50,212 bases of DNA from an uncultured Collinsella sp. (lineage in GTDB: Bacteria > Actinomycetota > Coriobacteriia > Coriobacteriales > Coriobacteriaceae). Where the stretch lies: contig UQKU01000013.1 of NCBI GenBank assembly GCA_900541675.1, positions 1-50,212 of the forward strand. The letters are read 5' to 3'. The notes under the pieces are model-generated. The model did not search any database. It worked only from the letters and a program-made list of their open reading frames with translations, and was not told the DNA's origin. Shown here one piece after another: positions 15,133-23,206 of the stretch (positions are counted from its first letter, which is position 1; every line of letters begins with the position of its first letter). A program made the translations under genes and the position numbers.

Positions 15133-15846
15133 CTAGCCGCCCAGGTAGGCTTTACGCACGTTATCGTCGTGCAGCAGTTCTTGGCCGGTGCCGGTCATGG
15201 CGATCTTGCCGGTCTCGAGCACGTAGCCGCGTGTGGCGATGGAAAGAGCCATCTGTGCGTTTTGCTCGACCAGGAGCACCGTGGTGCCGGCCTTGTGCAG
15301 GTCCTCGACAATTTGGAAGATCTGTTCGATCAGAATCGGCGCCAGACCCATGGAGGGTTCGTCGAGCATGAGCAGCTTAGGGTTACTCATAAGGGCGCGG
15401 CCCATAACGAGCATCTGCTGCTCGCCGCCCGAAAGGGTACCGGTGACCTGGCGACGACGCTCCTTCAGGCGCGGGAACTGCTCGTAGACGCGCTCGAGGC
15501 CCGGAGCCACCGTTGACTTGGGCTGCGTATAGGCACCCATTTCCAGGTTCTCCTCGACCGTCATCTGCAAAAAGGCACGACGACCCTCGGGCACCTGAGC
15601 CAGGCCCTTACCAACCAGCTTGTCGGCGGGCGTATGGGTAATGTCCTCGCCCATAAACTTGATGGAGCCGGTCTTAGAGCGCAGCAGGCCCGAGACGGTC
15701 TTGAGCGTCGTGGACTTGCCGGCACCGTTGGCGCCAATCAGGGCCACGATCTCACCCTCGTTGACGTTAAAGGAGATGTCCTTAATGGCGTGGATGGCGC
15801 CGTACCAGACGTTGATGTTGTAGACGGAAAGCATCGGCTCTGCCAT
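15133..15846 (-). CDS. livF: branched-chain amino acid ABC transporter ATPase LivF
   Basis: One of two ATPases powering uptake of leucine, isoleucine and valine. The 237-residue protein has Walker A GANGAGKS (38-45), the ABC signature LSGGEQQM (138-145) and Walker B LLMLDEP (158-164). The C-terminus (VLETGKIAMTGTGQELLHD) is typical of LivF. It is the last gene of livJHMGF and directly abuts livG. A strong hairpin follows the stop. Confidence 0.96.
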   Translation of the reverse strand: MAEPMLSVYNINVWYGAIHAIKDISFNVNEGEIVALIGANGAGKSTTLKTVSGLLRSKTGSIKFMGEDITHTPADKLVGKGLAQVPEGRRAFLQMTVEENLEMGAYTQPKSTVAPGLERVYEQFPRLKERRRQVTGTLSGGEQQMLVMGRALMSNPKLLMLDEPSMGLAPILIEQIFQIVEDLHKAGTTVLLVEQNAQMALSIATRGYVLETGKIAMTGTGQELLHDDNVRKAYLGG

Positions 15847-16707
15847 TTAGTTCTCCCCCTTATCCTGCTTGCCCAGATATGCCTCGATAACAGCGTCGTT
15901 GTTCTGGATCTCCTCGGCCGTACCCTTGGCGATGACCTTACCAAAGTTGAGCACGCAGATGCCCTCGCAGATGTTCATAACGAGCGACATATCATGCTCG
16001 ATAAGCATGATGGCGATGCCGAAGGTGTCGCGAATCTTGACGATGTTCGCCATGAGTTCTGCGGTCTCGGACGGGTTCATTCCGGCGGCAGGCTCGTCGA
16101 GCAGCAGTAGCTTGGGGTTGGTGGCAAGCGCGCGGACGATTTCCAGACGACGCTGGGCGCCGTAAGGCAGCGATCCGGCCTGCTCATTTGCCAGGTGCTC
16201 CATGTCAAAAATGGACAGCAGCTCCATGGCGCGCTCGTGGGCGGCCTTCTCGTGCTTCCAATACGTCGGCAGGCGCAGAACGCCCTCAAAGCCGGAGTAG
16301 CGCTCCTGGTTGTGCAGGCCGACCTTAACGTTGTCCTCCACCGTCATGGTGTTGAACAGGCGAATGTTCTGGAACGTACGGGCAATACCCATGCGGTTGA
16401 CCTGGTAGACCGACTTGCCCGAGGTGTCCTCACCGTCGAGCAGGATGGTGCCGTGCGTGGGCTGGTACACCTTGGTGAGCAGGTTGAAGACCGTGGTCTT
16501 GCCAGCGCCGTTGGGGCCGATGAGACCGGCGATCTCGGTCTTGCCGATGGTCAGGCTAAAGTCGTCTACTGCCTTAAGGCCGCCAAACTCAATGCCCAAG
16601 TGGATGCACTCGAGCGCCGGGCGCTGACCCAGGTCGCGGTCGGGAACGATAGCGCCAGAAGGATACGGGACCATCTTGCCCTTGTTGAACTCAAACTTAC
16701 TGGGCAT
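15847..16707 (-). CDS. livG: branched-chain amino acid ABC transporter ATPase LivG
   Basis: Second ATPase of the Liv importer, 286 residues from ATG 16707, preceded by AAGGAGGT at 8 bases. A start 9 codons earlier is open but has no such site. Walker A is GPNGAGKT (64-71). The signature is the degenerate LPYGAQRRLE usual for LivG, and Walker B is LLLLDEPAAGMNP. The start overlaps the last 11 bases of livM, indicating coupled translation. The first 30 residues are an extension beyond the usual LivG start. Confidence 0.95.
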   Translation of the reverse strand: MPSKFEFNKGKMVPYPSGAIVPDRDLGQRPALECIHLGIEFGGLKAVDDFSLTIGKTEIAGLIGPNGAGKTTVFNLLTKVYQPTHGTILLDGEDTSGKSVYQVNRMGIARTFQNIRLFNTMTVEDNVKVGLHNQERYSGFEGVLRLPTYWKHEKAAHERAMELLSIFDMEHLANEQAGSLPYGAQRRLEIVRALATNPKLLLLDEPAAGMNPSETAELMANIVKIRDTFGIAIMLIEHDMSLVMNICEGICVLNFGKVIAKGTAEEIQNNDAVIEAYLGKQDKGEN

Positions 16708-17776
16708 CGGCTGCCACCTCCTTCTTGGAAGCAAAGCGGTCCTTAATGCGTGCGAAGAATGCCTTGAGCTGTGGGTTGTTAGTAAAGACCATGACCAGGA
16801 TCAACACGATGGCGTAGATGAGCATGCGGTAGTCCGAGAACTGACGGAGCAACTCGGGGAGCACCGTGAGCAGCGCCGCGGCGATAACGGAACCGCGCAT
16901 GTTGCCCAGGCCGCCCAGAACCACGAACACCAGAATGAGGATCGACGTGTTGAAGTCGAACTTAGTAGCGGAAAGCTGCGAGAAGTTACCGCCGAACAAA
17001 GCTCCGGCAGCACCGGCGAGGGCGGCGGAAACCACGAAGGCGATCATGCGGTACTGGGTGACGGAGATGCCCACGGACTCGGCAGCGATCTTGTTATCGC
17101 GCACGGCAATAATGGCACGGCCGGTACGGCTGCGAACCAGGTTGAGTACAATCACGAGCGCGACCATAACCAGGATGGCACCGGCGAGGAAGGTCGAGTA
17201 CGTCGACACGCCCGAGGCACCCTGGGCGCCCTTGATGATGGCGGTGCCGTCCTCGAGCAGGTGCAGGTCGTCGATCGTAGAGTTGCCCGTGATGTTAAAG
17301 ATCACGTGCAGGCCGCGGGAGTCGACACCCACAATGAGGCAGGTGACGATCTCTTTGATGATCTCGCCAAAGGCCAGCGTCACGATAGCCAGGTAATCGC
17401 CGCTCAGACGAAGGACCGGGATGCCAATCAAGAAGCCCAGAATGGCGGCAGCGATGGCGCCGACCACGATACTGATGATAAGGCGCACCGGATCGGAGGG
17501 AACGGCGCTCTCCAGCGCGACGGCGGTGACGATGCCCGTATAGGCGCCGACGCTCATAAAGCCCGCGTGGCCCAGCGACAAGTCGCCCGCGATACCGACG
17601 ACGAGGTTGAGGGAAATGGCCATGACGATATAGGCCGTAATGGGGACCAGCTGACCGGCAATCATGCGCGGAATCATGTGGTTAGACTGCATAAAGAACA
17701 CGATGGCGAACGCCACAAGGCACATGGCGTACGTAACAAAGTCGTGACGCGTCTGCTTGTCTTTAAGAAACTTCAT
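16697..17776 (-). CDS. livM: branched-chain amino acid ABC permease LivM
   Basis: Inner-membrane permease subunit, 359 residues from ATG 17776 with AGGTGAG just upstream. About nine to ten membrane helices are seen, with the LivM hallmark GDLSLGHAGFMSVGAYTG near residue 65 and the EAA-like loop GRAIIAVRDNKIAAESVGI that contacts the ATPases. The C-terminus is basic (FARIKDRFASKK). It follows livH after 9 bases and overlaps livG. Confidence 0.95.
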   Translation of the reverse strand: MKFLKDKQTRHDFVTYAMCLVAFAIVFFMQSNHMIPRMIAGQLVPITAYIVMAISLNLVVGIAGDLSLGHAGFMSVGAYTGIVTAVALESAVPSDPVRLIISIVVGAIAAAILGFLIGIPVLRLSGDYLAIVTLAFGEIIKEIVTCLIVGVDSRGLHVIFNITGNSTIDDLHLLEDGTAIIKGAQGASGVSTYSTFLAGAILVMVALVIVLNLVRSRTGRAIIAVRDNKIAAESVGISVTQYRMIAFVVSAALAGAAGALFGGNFSQLSATKFDFNTSILILVFVVLGGLGNMRGSVIAAALLTVLPELLRQFSDYRMLIYAIVLILVMVFTNNPQLKAFFARIKDRFASKKEVAADAQ

Positions 17777-17785
17777 AACGCTCAC

Positions 17786-18667
17786 CTACACCTTCTCGGG
17801 GACGTACTTGCCCAAGAGGCCGGCAGGCTTGACGAGCAGGACGATGATCAGAACACCAAAGACGATGGAGTTGGCAAGGCTCGTGGAAATGTAAGCCTGT
17901 GCCATCGCCTCGATGATGCCGATAAGAATACCGCCAACAAAGGCACCGGGAATGGAGCCGATGCCGCCGAAGACGGCAGCGTCGAAAGCCTTGATACCAG
18001 GCATGGCACCCGTGGTGGGCTGCAACACCGGCGAGTAGGAGCACAGGAGTACGCCGGCGATGGCGGCGAGGGCGGAGCCGATGGCGAACGTCATCGAGAT
18101 GGTGCGGTTGACGTTGATGCCCATGAGCTGAGCAGCGGCCTTGTCCTCGGACACGGCTCGCATGGCCTTGCCCATCTTGGTCTTACCCGTAAAGAACATC
18201 AGGCCGGCCATGATAACCAAGCAGGCGACGATGGTGACGAGCGAGACGGCGCTTACGTTAAACTTGGCCAAGAACTCCGGCACCGGAAAGGTGACGAGCG
18301 AAGTGAAGTTCTTGGGTGTGGCGCCCCACAGAAGCTGCGCGGCGTTCTGCAGGAAGTAAGACACGCCGATAGCCGTGATCAGAACGGCCAGCGGACCTGC
18401 TTGGCGTAGCGGCTTATAGGCCAGACCCTCAATGAGGACACCGAGAACCGTGCAGACCACACAAGAGAGAACTACAGATGCCCAGCCCGGGAGGCCGAGA
18501 TACGACGTGGCGCAGAACGAGACATAGGCACCGACCATGATGACATCGCCGTGAGCGAAGTTCAGCATCTTGGCGATACCGTAGACCATGGTGTAGCCCA
18601 ACGCGATGATGGCGTAGACGCTGCCCATGGACAGGCCGTTGACCAGGTATTGGATAAAGACCGTCAT
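17786..18667 (-). CDS. livH: branched-chain amino acid ABC permease LivH
   Basis: Second permease subunit, 293 residues from ATG 18667; AAAGGGGG lies 9 bases before it. The frame is open further upstream, but an ATG 3 codons earlier sits directly on the ribosome-binding site. Typical features are MTVFIQYLVNGLSMGSVYAI at the start, YGIAKMLNFAHGDVIMVGAY, and the coupling loop KMGKAMRAVSEDKAAAQLMG. It forms the transmembrane channel together with LivM. Confidence 0.95.
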   Translation of the reverse strand: MTVFIQYLVNGLSMGSVYAIIALGYTMVYGIAKMLNFAHGDVIMVGAYVSFCATSYLGLPGWASVVLSCVVCTVLGVLIEGLAYKPLRQAGPLAVLITAIGVSYFLQNAAQLLWGATPKNFTSLVTFPVPEFLAKFNVSAVSLVTIVACLVIMAGLMFFTGKTKMGKAMRAVSEDKAAAQLMGINVNRTISMTFAIGSALAAIAGVLLCSYSPVLQPTTGAMPGIKAFDAAVFGGIGSIPGAFVGGILIGIIEAMAQAYISTSLANSIVFGVLIIVLLVKPAGLLGKYVPEKV

Positions 18668-18806
18668 GTTCCACATCCCCCTTTCGAATAGGTTTCCAGT
18701 TGATGTATGAAACAGGGACGTTACATCGTCCCTAGATACCAAGCAAGCAGGGAAGGCCACAACCTCCCCTGCTTGGGATCAAAACCGCTCTATGTAAGGC
18801 GGCCTA

Positions 18807-19994
18807 TTATGCCTGTACGTACTTGCCGTCGGTGATGACGTACGCCGTGGGCTCCTTCTGGACCTGCCCCTTATCGTTCCAGGTGAGCTTGCCGGTCAGA
18901 CCGTCAACGGTAATCTTGAGCATAGCCTTGGGCAGCTTCTCGGAGACCTCGGTCGGGTCGGCGTCGACACCAAGACCGGCCTCCTTGAGGGCCTCGGCCA
19001 CCGCGTGCACGCCGTCGTAGGCGTCGGCGGCAAACTGGTCGGGGGTATCGCCGTACTTATCCTTGTAAGCGTTGACGAAGTCGGCGTTCTTCTCGTCGTC
19101 GGCGGAGAACGGGGTCATGAGCAGCAGACCTTCGGCAAGAGAGGTGTCGAAGCCCTCAACGCCCAGGATGCCGTCCATGCCGTCGCAACCCATCATCTTG
19201 ACGTCGTAGCCCATATCCTTGGCGTTCTTGAGCAGGACGGACGCCGGCGTGTAGTAGATCGGCGCGAAGATCATGGTAGCGCCGGCCTGCTTGGCCTTGG
19301 TCAGCTGGTTGGTAAAGCTCGTGGCAGAATCGTCCTTAAAGGTCTCCTCGTCGACAATCTCGAGCTTGGACTCAGCGGCCTGGGCCTTAAAGGAATCCGC
19401 GATACCCGAAGAATAGGCGTCGCCGGAGTTGTAGAACAGCACGAACTTCTCATCCGCATACTTCTGCGCCAGGAACTTGGCAGCGTTGACACCCTGGTTG
19501 GGGTCGGTGAAGCAAACCTGGAAGACGCAATCCTTGCCGTCAGTGACGTCCTCGGAGGACGCGGACGGGGTGATCATGAACGTCTTGGGGTCGTTACCAC
19601 ACTCAGCGGCAACGGCAACCGACGCACCCGTGGTGGTCGGGCCGACGAGGGCCTGCATGCCCCAGTCGAGCAGGGTATTAAAGGCGTTGACGGCCTTCTC
19701 GCCGTCGGCCTGGTCGTCCTCGGCCTTGCTGGCAAGCGGCAGCTCCTTGGTGGAGAAGTCCTTGCAGCCAAGCTCGACGCCCTGGGTAACGGACTTGCCG
19801 TAAGACGCGGCGGCACCGGTCAGCGGGCCGATGGTGCCGATCTTAAACGAAGCGTCGCTCGAAGCGGAACCGCTGTCGCCGCCGTTGGAGGAGCAGCCAG
19901 CTAGAATGGACATCGCCCCCAGACCTGCTGCGCTCGCGATAACGCTCCTGCGATTCATAACAGGGTTCAATGACTTACCGGTGAGGCTCGACAT
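18807..19994 (-). CDS. livJ: branched-chain amino acid-binding lipoprotein
   Basis: Extracellular substrate-binding protein, 395 residues, that captures branched-chain amino acids and delivers them to LivHM. The N-terminus has basic MNRRSV followed by a hydrophobic stretch and the lipobox LAGC with Cys34, so the mature protein should be lipid-anchored. A Ser/Gly-rich linker leads into FKIGTIGPLTGAAASYGKS, the start of the periplasmic-binding-protein fold. It heads the liv operon with GAGGAGAG before its ATG; livH is 139 bases downstream. A shrunken homologous copy lies just upstream (20266-20577). Confidence 0.93.
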   Translation of the reverse strand: MSSLTGKSLNPVMNRRSVIASAAGLGAMSILAGCSSNGGDSGSASSDASFKIGTIGPLTGAAASYGKSVTQGVELGCKDFSTKELPLASKAEDDQADGEKAVNAFNTLLDWGMQALVGPTTTGASVAVAAECGNDPKTFMITPSASSEDVTDGKDCVFQVCFTDPNQGVNAAKFLAQKYADEKFVLFYNSGDAYSSGIADSFKAQAAESKLEIVDEETFKDDSATSFTNQLTKAKQAGATMIFAPIYYTPASVLLKNAKDMGYDVKMMGCDGMDGILGVEGFDTSLAEGLLLMTPFSADDEKNADFVNAYKDKYGDTPDQFAADAYDGVHAVAEALKEAGLGVDADPTEVSEKLPKAMLKITVDGLTGKLTWNDKGQVQKEPTAYVITDGKYVQA

Positions 19995-20015
19995 GCGGCT
20001 CTCCTCTCAAATCTC

Positions 20016-20240
20016 GTCGGGTTTTGGTTACCCGACAGGCCATCCTTCGCCGTGTTCGGCGTTCGCAAAATAGTAGACGCTTTAGTTAGGAAAAGTGGCG
20101 GTTATTTCGACTTTTCTTTGGATTTGTTCATTTATCCATATTTCTGCGTATTTCTATTACTTTATGCAGTAAAGCCACTTTATTTTGTAAAAGCAATGTT
20201 TCCGTTCTGTTACAAGCGTCCCCGCCCTGAATAAAACAGC
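20016..20240 (-). promoter_or_regulatory. livJ upstream region: leader hairpins and an AT-rich tract
   Basis: Next to the livJ start lie a perfect 7-bp hairpin GTCGGGT/ACCCGAC (20016-20022 with 20030-20036) and a small CGCCG/CGGCG hairpin. Beyond them, about 20070-20230 is markedly AT-rich in an otherwise GC-rich window, with several weak promoter-like hexamers on the minus strand (for example TTGCTT and TTTACT, 17 bases apart). This is where the liv promoter and any global regulator such as an Lrp-type protein would be expected to act. No single promoter can be chosen. Confidence 0.4.
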
Positions 20241-20265
20241 CTCACCGGTCGCGCTTTATGCGCGC

Positions 20266-20577
20266 TTAGGCGGCGATGTACTTGCCGTCCTGGATCACAT
20301 AGGCCGTAGCGGGCTTTTCGACTTGGCCCTCGTCGTTCCACGTGAGCTCGCCAGTCAGGCCCTCGATCTTGATCTTGCGCATGGCCTTGGTCGGCTGGTT
20401 GATAAAGCTCGTGGAGGAGTCGTCCTTAAAGGTCTCGGTATCGACGATGTCGAGCTTGGATGCCTTGGCCTGCTCGGCAAAGGCATCGGCGATCTCGGCC
20501 GAGACGGCGACGGCGGCACCAGTGGTAACGGAGTCGACGAGCGCCTGCATGCCCCAGTCGCACAGGGCGAACCTTAT
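20266..20577 (-). pseudogene. internally deleted livJ-like remnant
   Basis: An open frame of about 100 codons consists of three separated pieces of the neighbouring binding protein joined in frame: CDWGMQALVDSVTTG (LivJ has LDWGMQALVGPTTTG), then ASKLDIVDTETFKDDSSTSF (LivJ ESKLEIVDEETFKDDSATSF), then EGLTGELTWNDEGQV and the C-terminal TAYVIQDGKYIAA. The signal peptide, most of the N-lobe and a large central part are missing. It cannot fold as a binding protein and is best read as the decayed copy of a tandem duplication. No clear ribosome-binding site is present. Confidence 0.8.
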
Positions 20578-20768
20578 GGTGTAAACGTTGACAGTTTGTT
20601 ACGGAGTTCCGTTTGTAGCGAGCATGTTTCCAATGTTTCCGCAGCGTTTCGGGGGGTGCCGTTTTGTGCGACTCCTGTTGCCTGGCGAGCACGCGCCCTC
20701 GGTTCACGCTAGAATGCACTCAACCTTTAAGCGGTAATCCATCCATAAGATGCACGAAGGAGCTATCT

Positions 20769-22112
20769 ATGAGCGAACCCCTGCGCACCGTGAACGTCGG
20801 TCTGATCGGTCTGGGAACCGTCGGCGGCGGCGTGGCCCGTCTGATTAAGAGCCACCACGATGAGTACCTGGCCGCCTACGGCATCGACCTTAAGCTAACT
20901 CGCGCCTGCGCGCTTGCCTGGGAGCAGGCCGAGGCGGCCGGTATTGAGCGCGAGGCCTTTACGAGTGACTGGCACGACGTCGTCACCGACCCCGCTGTCG
21001 ACATCGTCGTCGAGCTGATCGGCGGCGAGCACCCCGCGACCGAGATCTTCACCACCGCCTTCGAGAACGGTAAGCACGTCGTCTCTGCCAACAAGGCCCT
21101 GTTGGGCCGTCATGTCGAGACACTCGCCGAGAAGGCGCGCGCGTGCGGCGTGCAGATTAAGTGCGAGGCCAGCTGCGGCGGCGGCATCCCCATCGTGAGC
21201 ACGCTTGAGCACGATCTGGTGGGCAACAAGATCCTGACCATCGCCGGCATCCTCAACGGCACCACCAACTACATCCTGTCGCGCATGGACGCCGAGGGCG
21301 CCGATTACGCCGACGTGCTCGCCGATGCACAGGCCAAGGGCTATGCCGAGGCCGACCCGTCCGCCGACGTCGACGGCTTCGATGCCGCCAGCAAGACGGC
21401 CATCCTCGCCTCCATCGGCTTTGGCACCCGCGTTACCACCGATGATGTGTACCAGCAGGGTATCCGCACCATCGGCGCCGAGGACATCGCCCAGGCCCGC
21501 GAGCTCGGCTACACCATTAAGCTGCTCGGCATCGCCCGCAACACCGACGCCGGCGTCGACGTCCGCGTGCATCCCACGCTGATCCCCGCCGACCACATGC
21601 TTGCCAAGGTCAACGGCGCCATGAACGCTGTTTACGTAGTGGGCGATGCCGTGGGCGAGACCATGTTCTACGGTGCCGGCGCAGGCTCCTTCCCCACCGC
21701 GAGCGCCGTCGTGGGCGATATCCTGTCGCTCTCCGAGCAGATCAGCCGGGGCGTGGCTCCGCTGCCCGAGATTGAGCCCTATGGTCACAACCTCGCCTTT
21801 AAGCCCATGGACGAGCTCCAGACCAAGTACTATGTGCGCCTGAAGGTCGCCGACCGCGTGGGCGCCCTGTCCGAGACGGTCGACATCTTTGCCAAGCACA
21901 ACATTTCGATCTCGCTCATCAACCAAGTCGAGGACGGCAAGTCGGGTGTCAGCGATGCCTGCTCGGTCATCTTCCTGACGCACCGCGCACTCGAGAAGGA
22001 CGTCCAGGCTGCCGCCGCGGAGCTTGCCAGCGTCGACTGCGTGGCCGAGGTCGCCAACGTCCTGCGCATCGAGGACGTTGAGGCCTGGACCGAAGGCGTC
22101 ATGGCCAACTAG
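20769..22112 (+). CDS. hom: homoserine dehydrogenase
   Basis: Reduces aspartate-4-semialdehyde to homoserine, the branch point to threonine and methionine. The 447-residue protein begins at ATG 20769, with AAGGAG 7 bases upstream; a frame open 35 codons earlier has no such site. The NAD(P) site is GLIGLGTVGGG (11-21). The catalytic region contains LNGTTNYILSRM and ADPSADVDGFDAASKTAIL, and a C-terminal ACT domain (about 365-445) should allow feedback control by threonine. It stands alone with its own terminator. Confidence 0.96.
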   Translation: MSEPLRTVNVGLIGLGTVGGGVARLIKSHHDEYLAAYGIDLKLTRACALAWEQAEAAGIEREAFTSDWHDVVTDPAVDIVVELIGGEHPATEIFTTAFENGKHVVSANKALLGRHVETLAEKARACGVQIKCEASCGGGIPIVSTLEHDLVGNKILTIAGILNGTTNYILSRMDAEGADYADVLADAQAKGYAEADPSADVDGFDAASKTAILASIGFGTRVTTDDVYQQGIRTIGAEDIAQARELGYTIKLLGIARNTDAGVDVRVHPTLIPADHMLAKVNGAMNAVYVVGDAVGETMFYGAGAGSFPTASAVVGDILSLSEQISRGVAPLPEIEPYGHNLAFKPMDELQTKYYVRLKVADRVGALSETVDIFAKHNISISLINQVEDGKSGVSDACSVIFLTHRALEKDVQAAAAELASVDCVAEVANVLRIEDVEAWTEGVMAN

Positions 22113-22145
22113 TTCGGTTTACACCCCACAACGCATTTGCTCGAA

Positions 22146-22183
22146 GGGCTCCCGTCTGGTCTTGGACGGGAGCCCTTTTATTT
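22146..22183 (+). terminator. hom terminator
   Basis: An 11-bp perfect stem GGGCTCCCGTC (22146-22156) with GACGGGAGCCC (22165-22175), an 8-base loop, then TTTTATTT. It begins 33 bases after the hom stop. Confidence 0.92.
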
Positions 22184-22335
22184 GCACGCTCGGGGCGCAT
22201 TGACGCGATCCGCGTTTGAACAATTTGACCGTTCGGTGTCAACCAGGGATACCGCTCACCGATAAGCAGGCATGTTTGCTTTTGTCCGCCGCTATCCTGT
22301 GCTGCGTACGTCCACCCCCGAAGAATGGAGGCACC

Positions 22336-23085
22336 ATGTTGCTCGAGGGCAAGAAAGCAATCATCACCGGAGGCACGCGCGGTATCGGCTATGCCATCGC
22401 CTGCCGCTTTATCGAGGAGGGTGCCACCGTCACCGTCTTTGGCTCGCGTCAGGAGACCGCCGATGCGGCCGTTGAGAAGCTGACAGCCGTCTATCCCGAC
22501 GCCAAGGTCTGGGGTCGCTCCTGCGACCTCACCTCACTCGAAGCCGTGACCGAGGCCTTTACCCAGGCTGCAGCCGATATGGGCGGTCTCGATACGGTCG
22601 TCAACAACGCCGGAATCTCCCAGCGCTCACCCCTTTTGGACTATACAGCCGAGGAGTTCGCCAAAGTTATGGACCTCAACGTCGTCGCCGTCTTTAACGG
22701 TCACCAGGCTGCCGCCAAGATCATGACCGAGGCCGGCCACGGCGGCACCATCACTACCACAAGCTCGATGGTCGCCAAGTACGGCCAGCCCTCTGGCGTC
22801 GGCTACCCCACGTCTAAGTTTGCCGTCAACGGCATGGTCCAGTCGCTCTCGCGCGAGCTCGCCCCCATGGGCATTCGCGTCAACGCCGTTGCCCCAGGCG
22901 TAACCAAGACCGATATGGTCGCCAACCTGCCCGAAGAGGTCATCAAGCCCATCATCGCCACTATTCCGCTCGGTCGCATGGGCGAGCCCGAGGACGTTGC
23001 CAACGCCTTCGTTTTCCTTGCGAGCGACATGTCCTCCTATGTCACGGGCGCCATCCTCCCCGTCGACGGGGCAGCCCGCTCCTAA
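22336..23085 (+). CDS. short-chain dehydrogenase, FabG-like 3-oxoacyl-ACP reductase
   Basis: A 249-residue classical SDR from ATG 22336, with GGAGG 5 bases upstream. The cofactor motif is TGGTRGIG (11-18), the structural motif NNAG (90-93), and the catalytic set is Ser143/144, Tyr157 and Lys161 (GYPTSKFAV). The C-terminal GRMGEPEDVANAFVFLASDMSSYVTG is typical of FabG-type enzymes. It is not in a fatty-acid gene cluster, so it may act on another carbonyl substrate, such as a 3-oxoacyl-CoA, a sugar or a steroid; the FabG label is by similarity only. It is a single gene between two terminators. Confidence 0.88.
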   Translation: MLLEGKKAIITGGTRGIGYAIACRFIEEGATVTVFGSRQETADAAVEKLTAVYPDAKVWGRSCDLTSLEAVTEAFTQAAADMGGLDTVVNNAGISQRSPLLDYTAEEFAKVMDLNVVAVFNGHQAAAKIMTEAGHGGTITTTSSMVAKYGQPSGVGYPTSKFAVNGMVQSLSRELAPMGIRVNAVAPGVTKTDMVANLPEEVIKPIIATIPLGRMGEPEDVANAFVFLASDMSSYVTGAILPVDGAARS

Positions 23086-23127
23086 AGGTCGAAAGTTTCG
23101 GCTTCGAACCTCAACAGAGTTCAACGC

Positions 23128-23176
23128 AAAAGGCGCGCTGTCCGCATCAACCGCAGGCAGCGCGCCTTCTATTATT
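23128..23176. terminator. bidirectional terminator
   Basis: AAGGCGCGCTG (23130-23140) pairs perfectly with CAGCGCGCCTT (23158-23168). A T-rich tail (CTATTATTT) follows on the plus strand and four T on the minus strand. It lies between the convergent reductase and antiporter genes and can serve both. Confidence 0.75.
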
Positions 23177-23206
23177 TGGACGGAACCCGTATCCCGACAT
23201 TCCTTG

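Noticed and set aside
16676..18409. 577-residue plus-strand frame across livM and livH
   Set aside because: Very rich in His, Asp and Gly with no domain; the opposite strand holds clear permease genes with ribosome-binding sites.
20895..21983. 362-residue minus-strand frame
   Set aside because: Antisense shadow of homoserine dehydrogenase, rich in Gly and Ala with no motifs.
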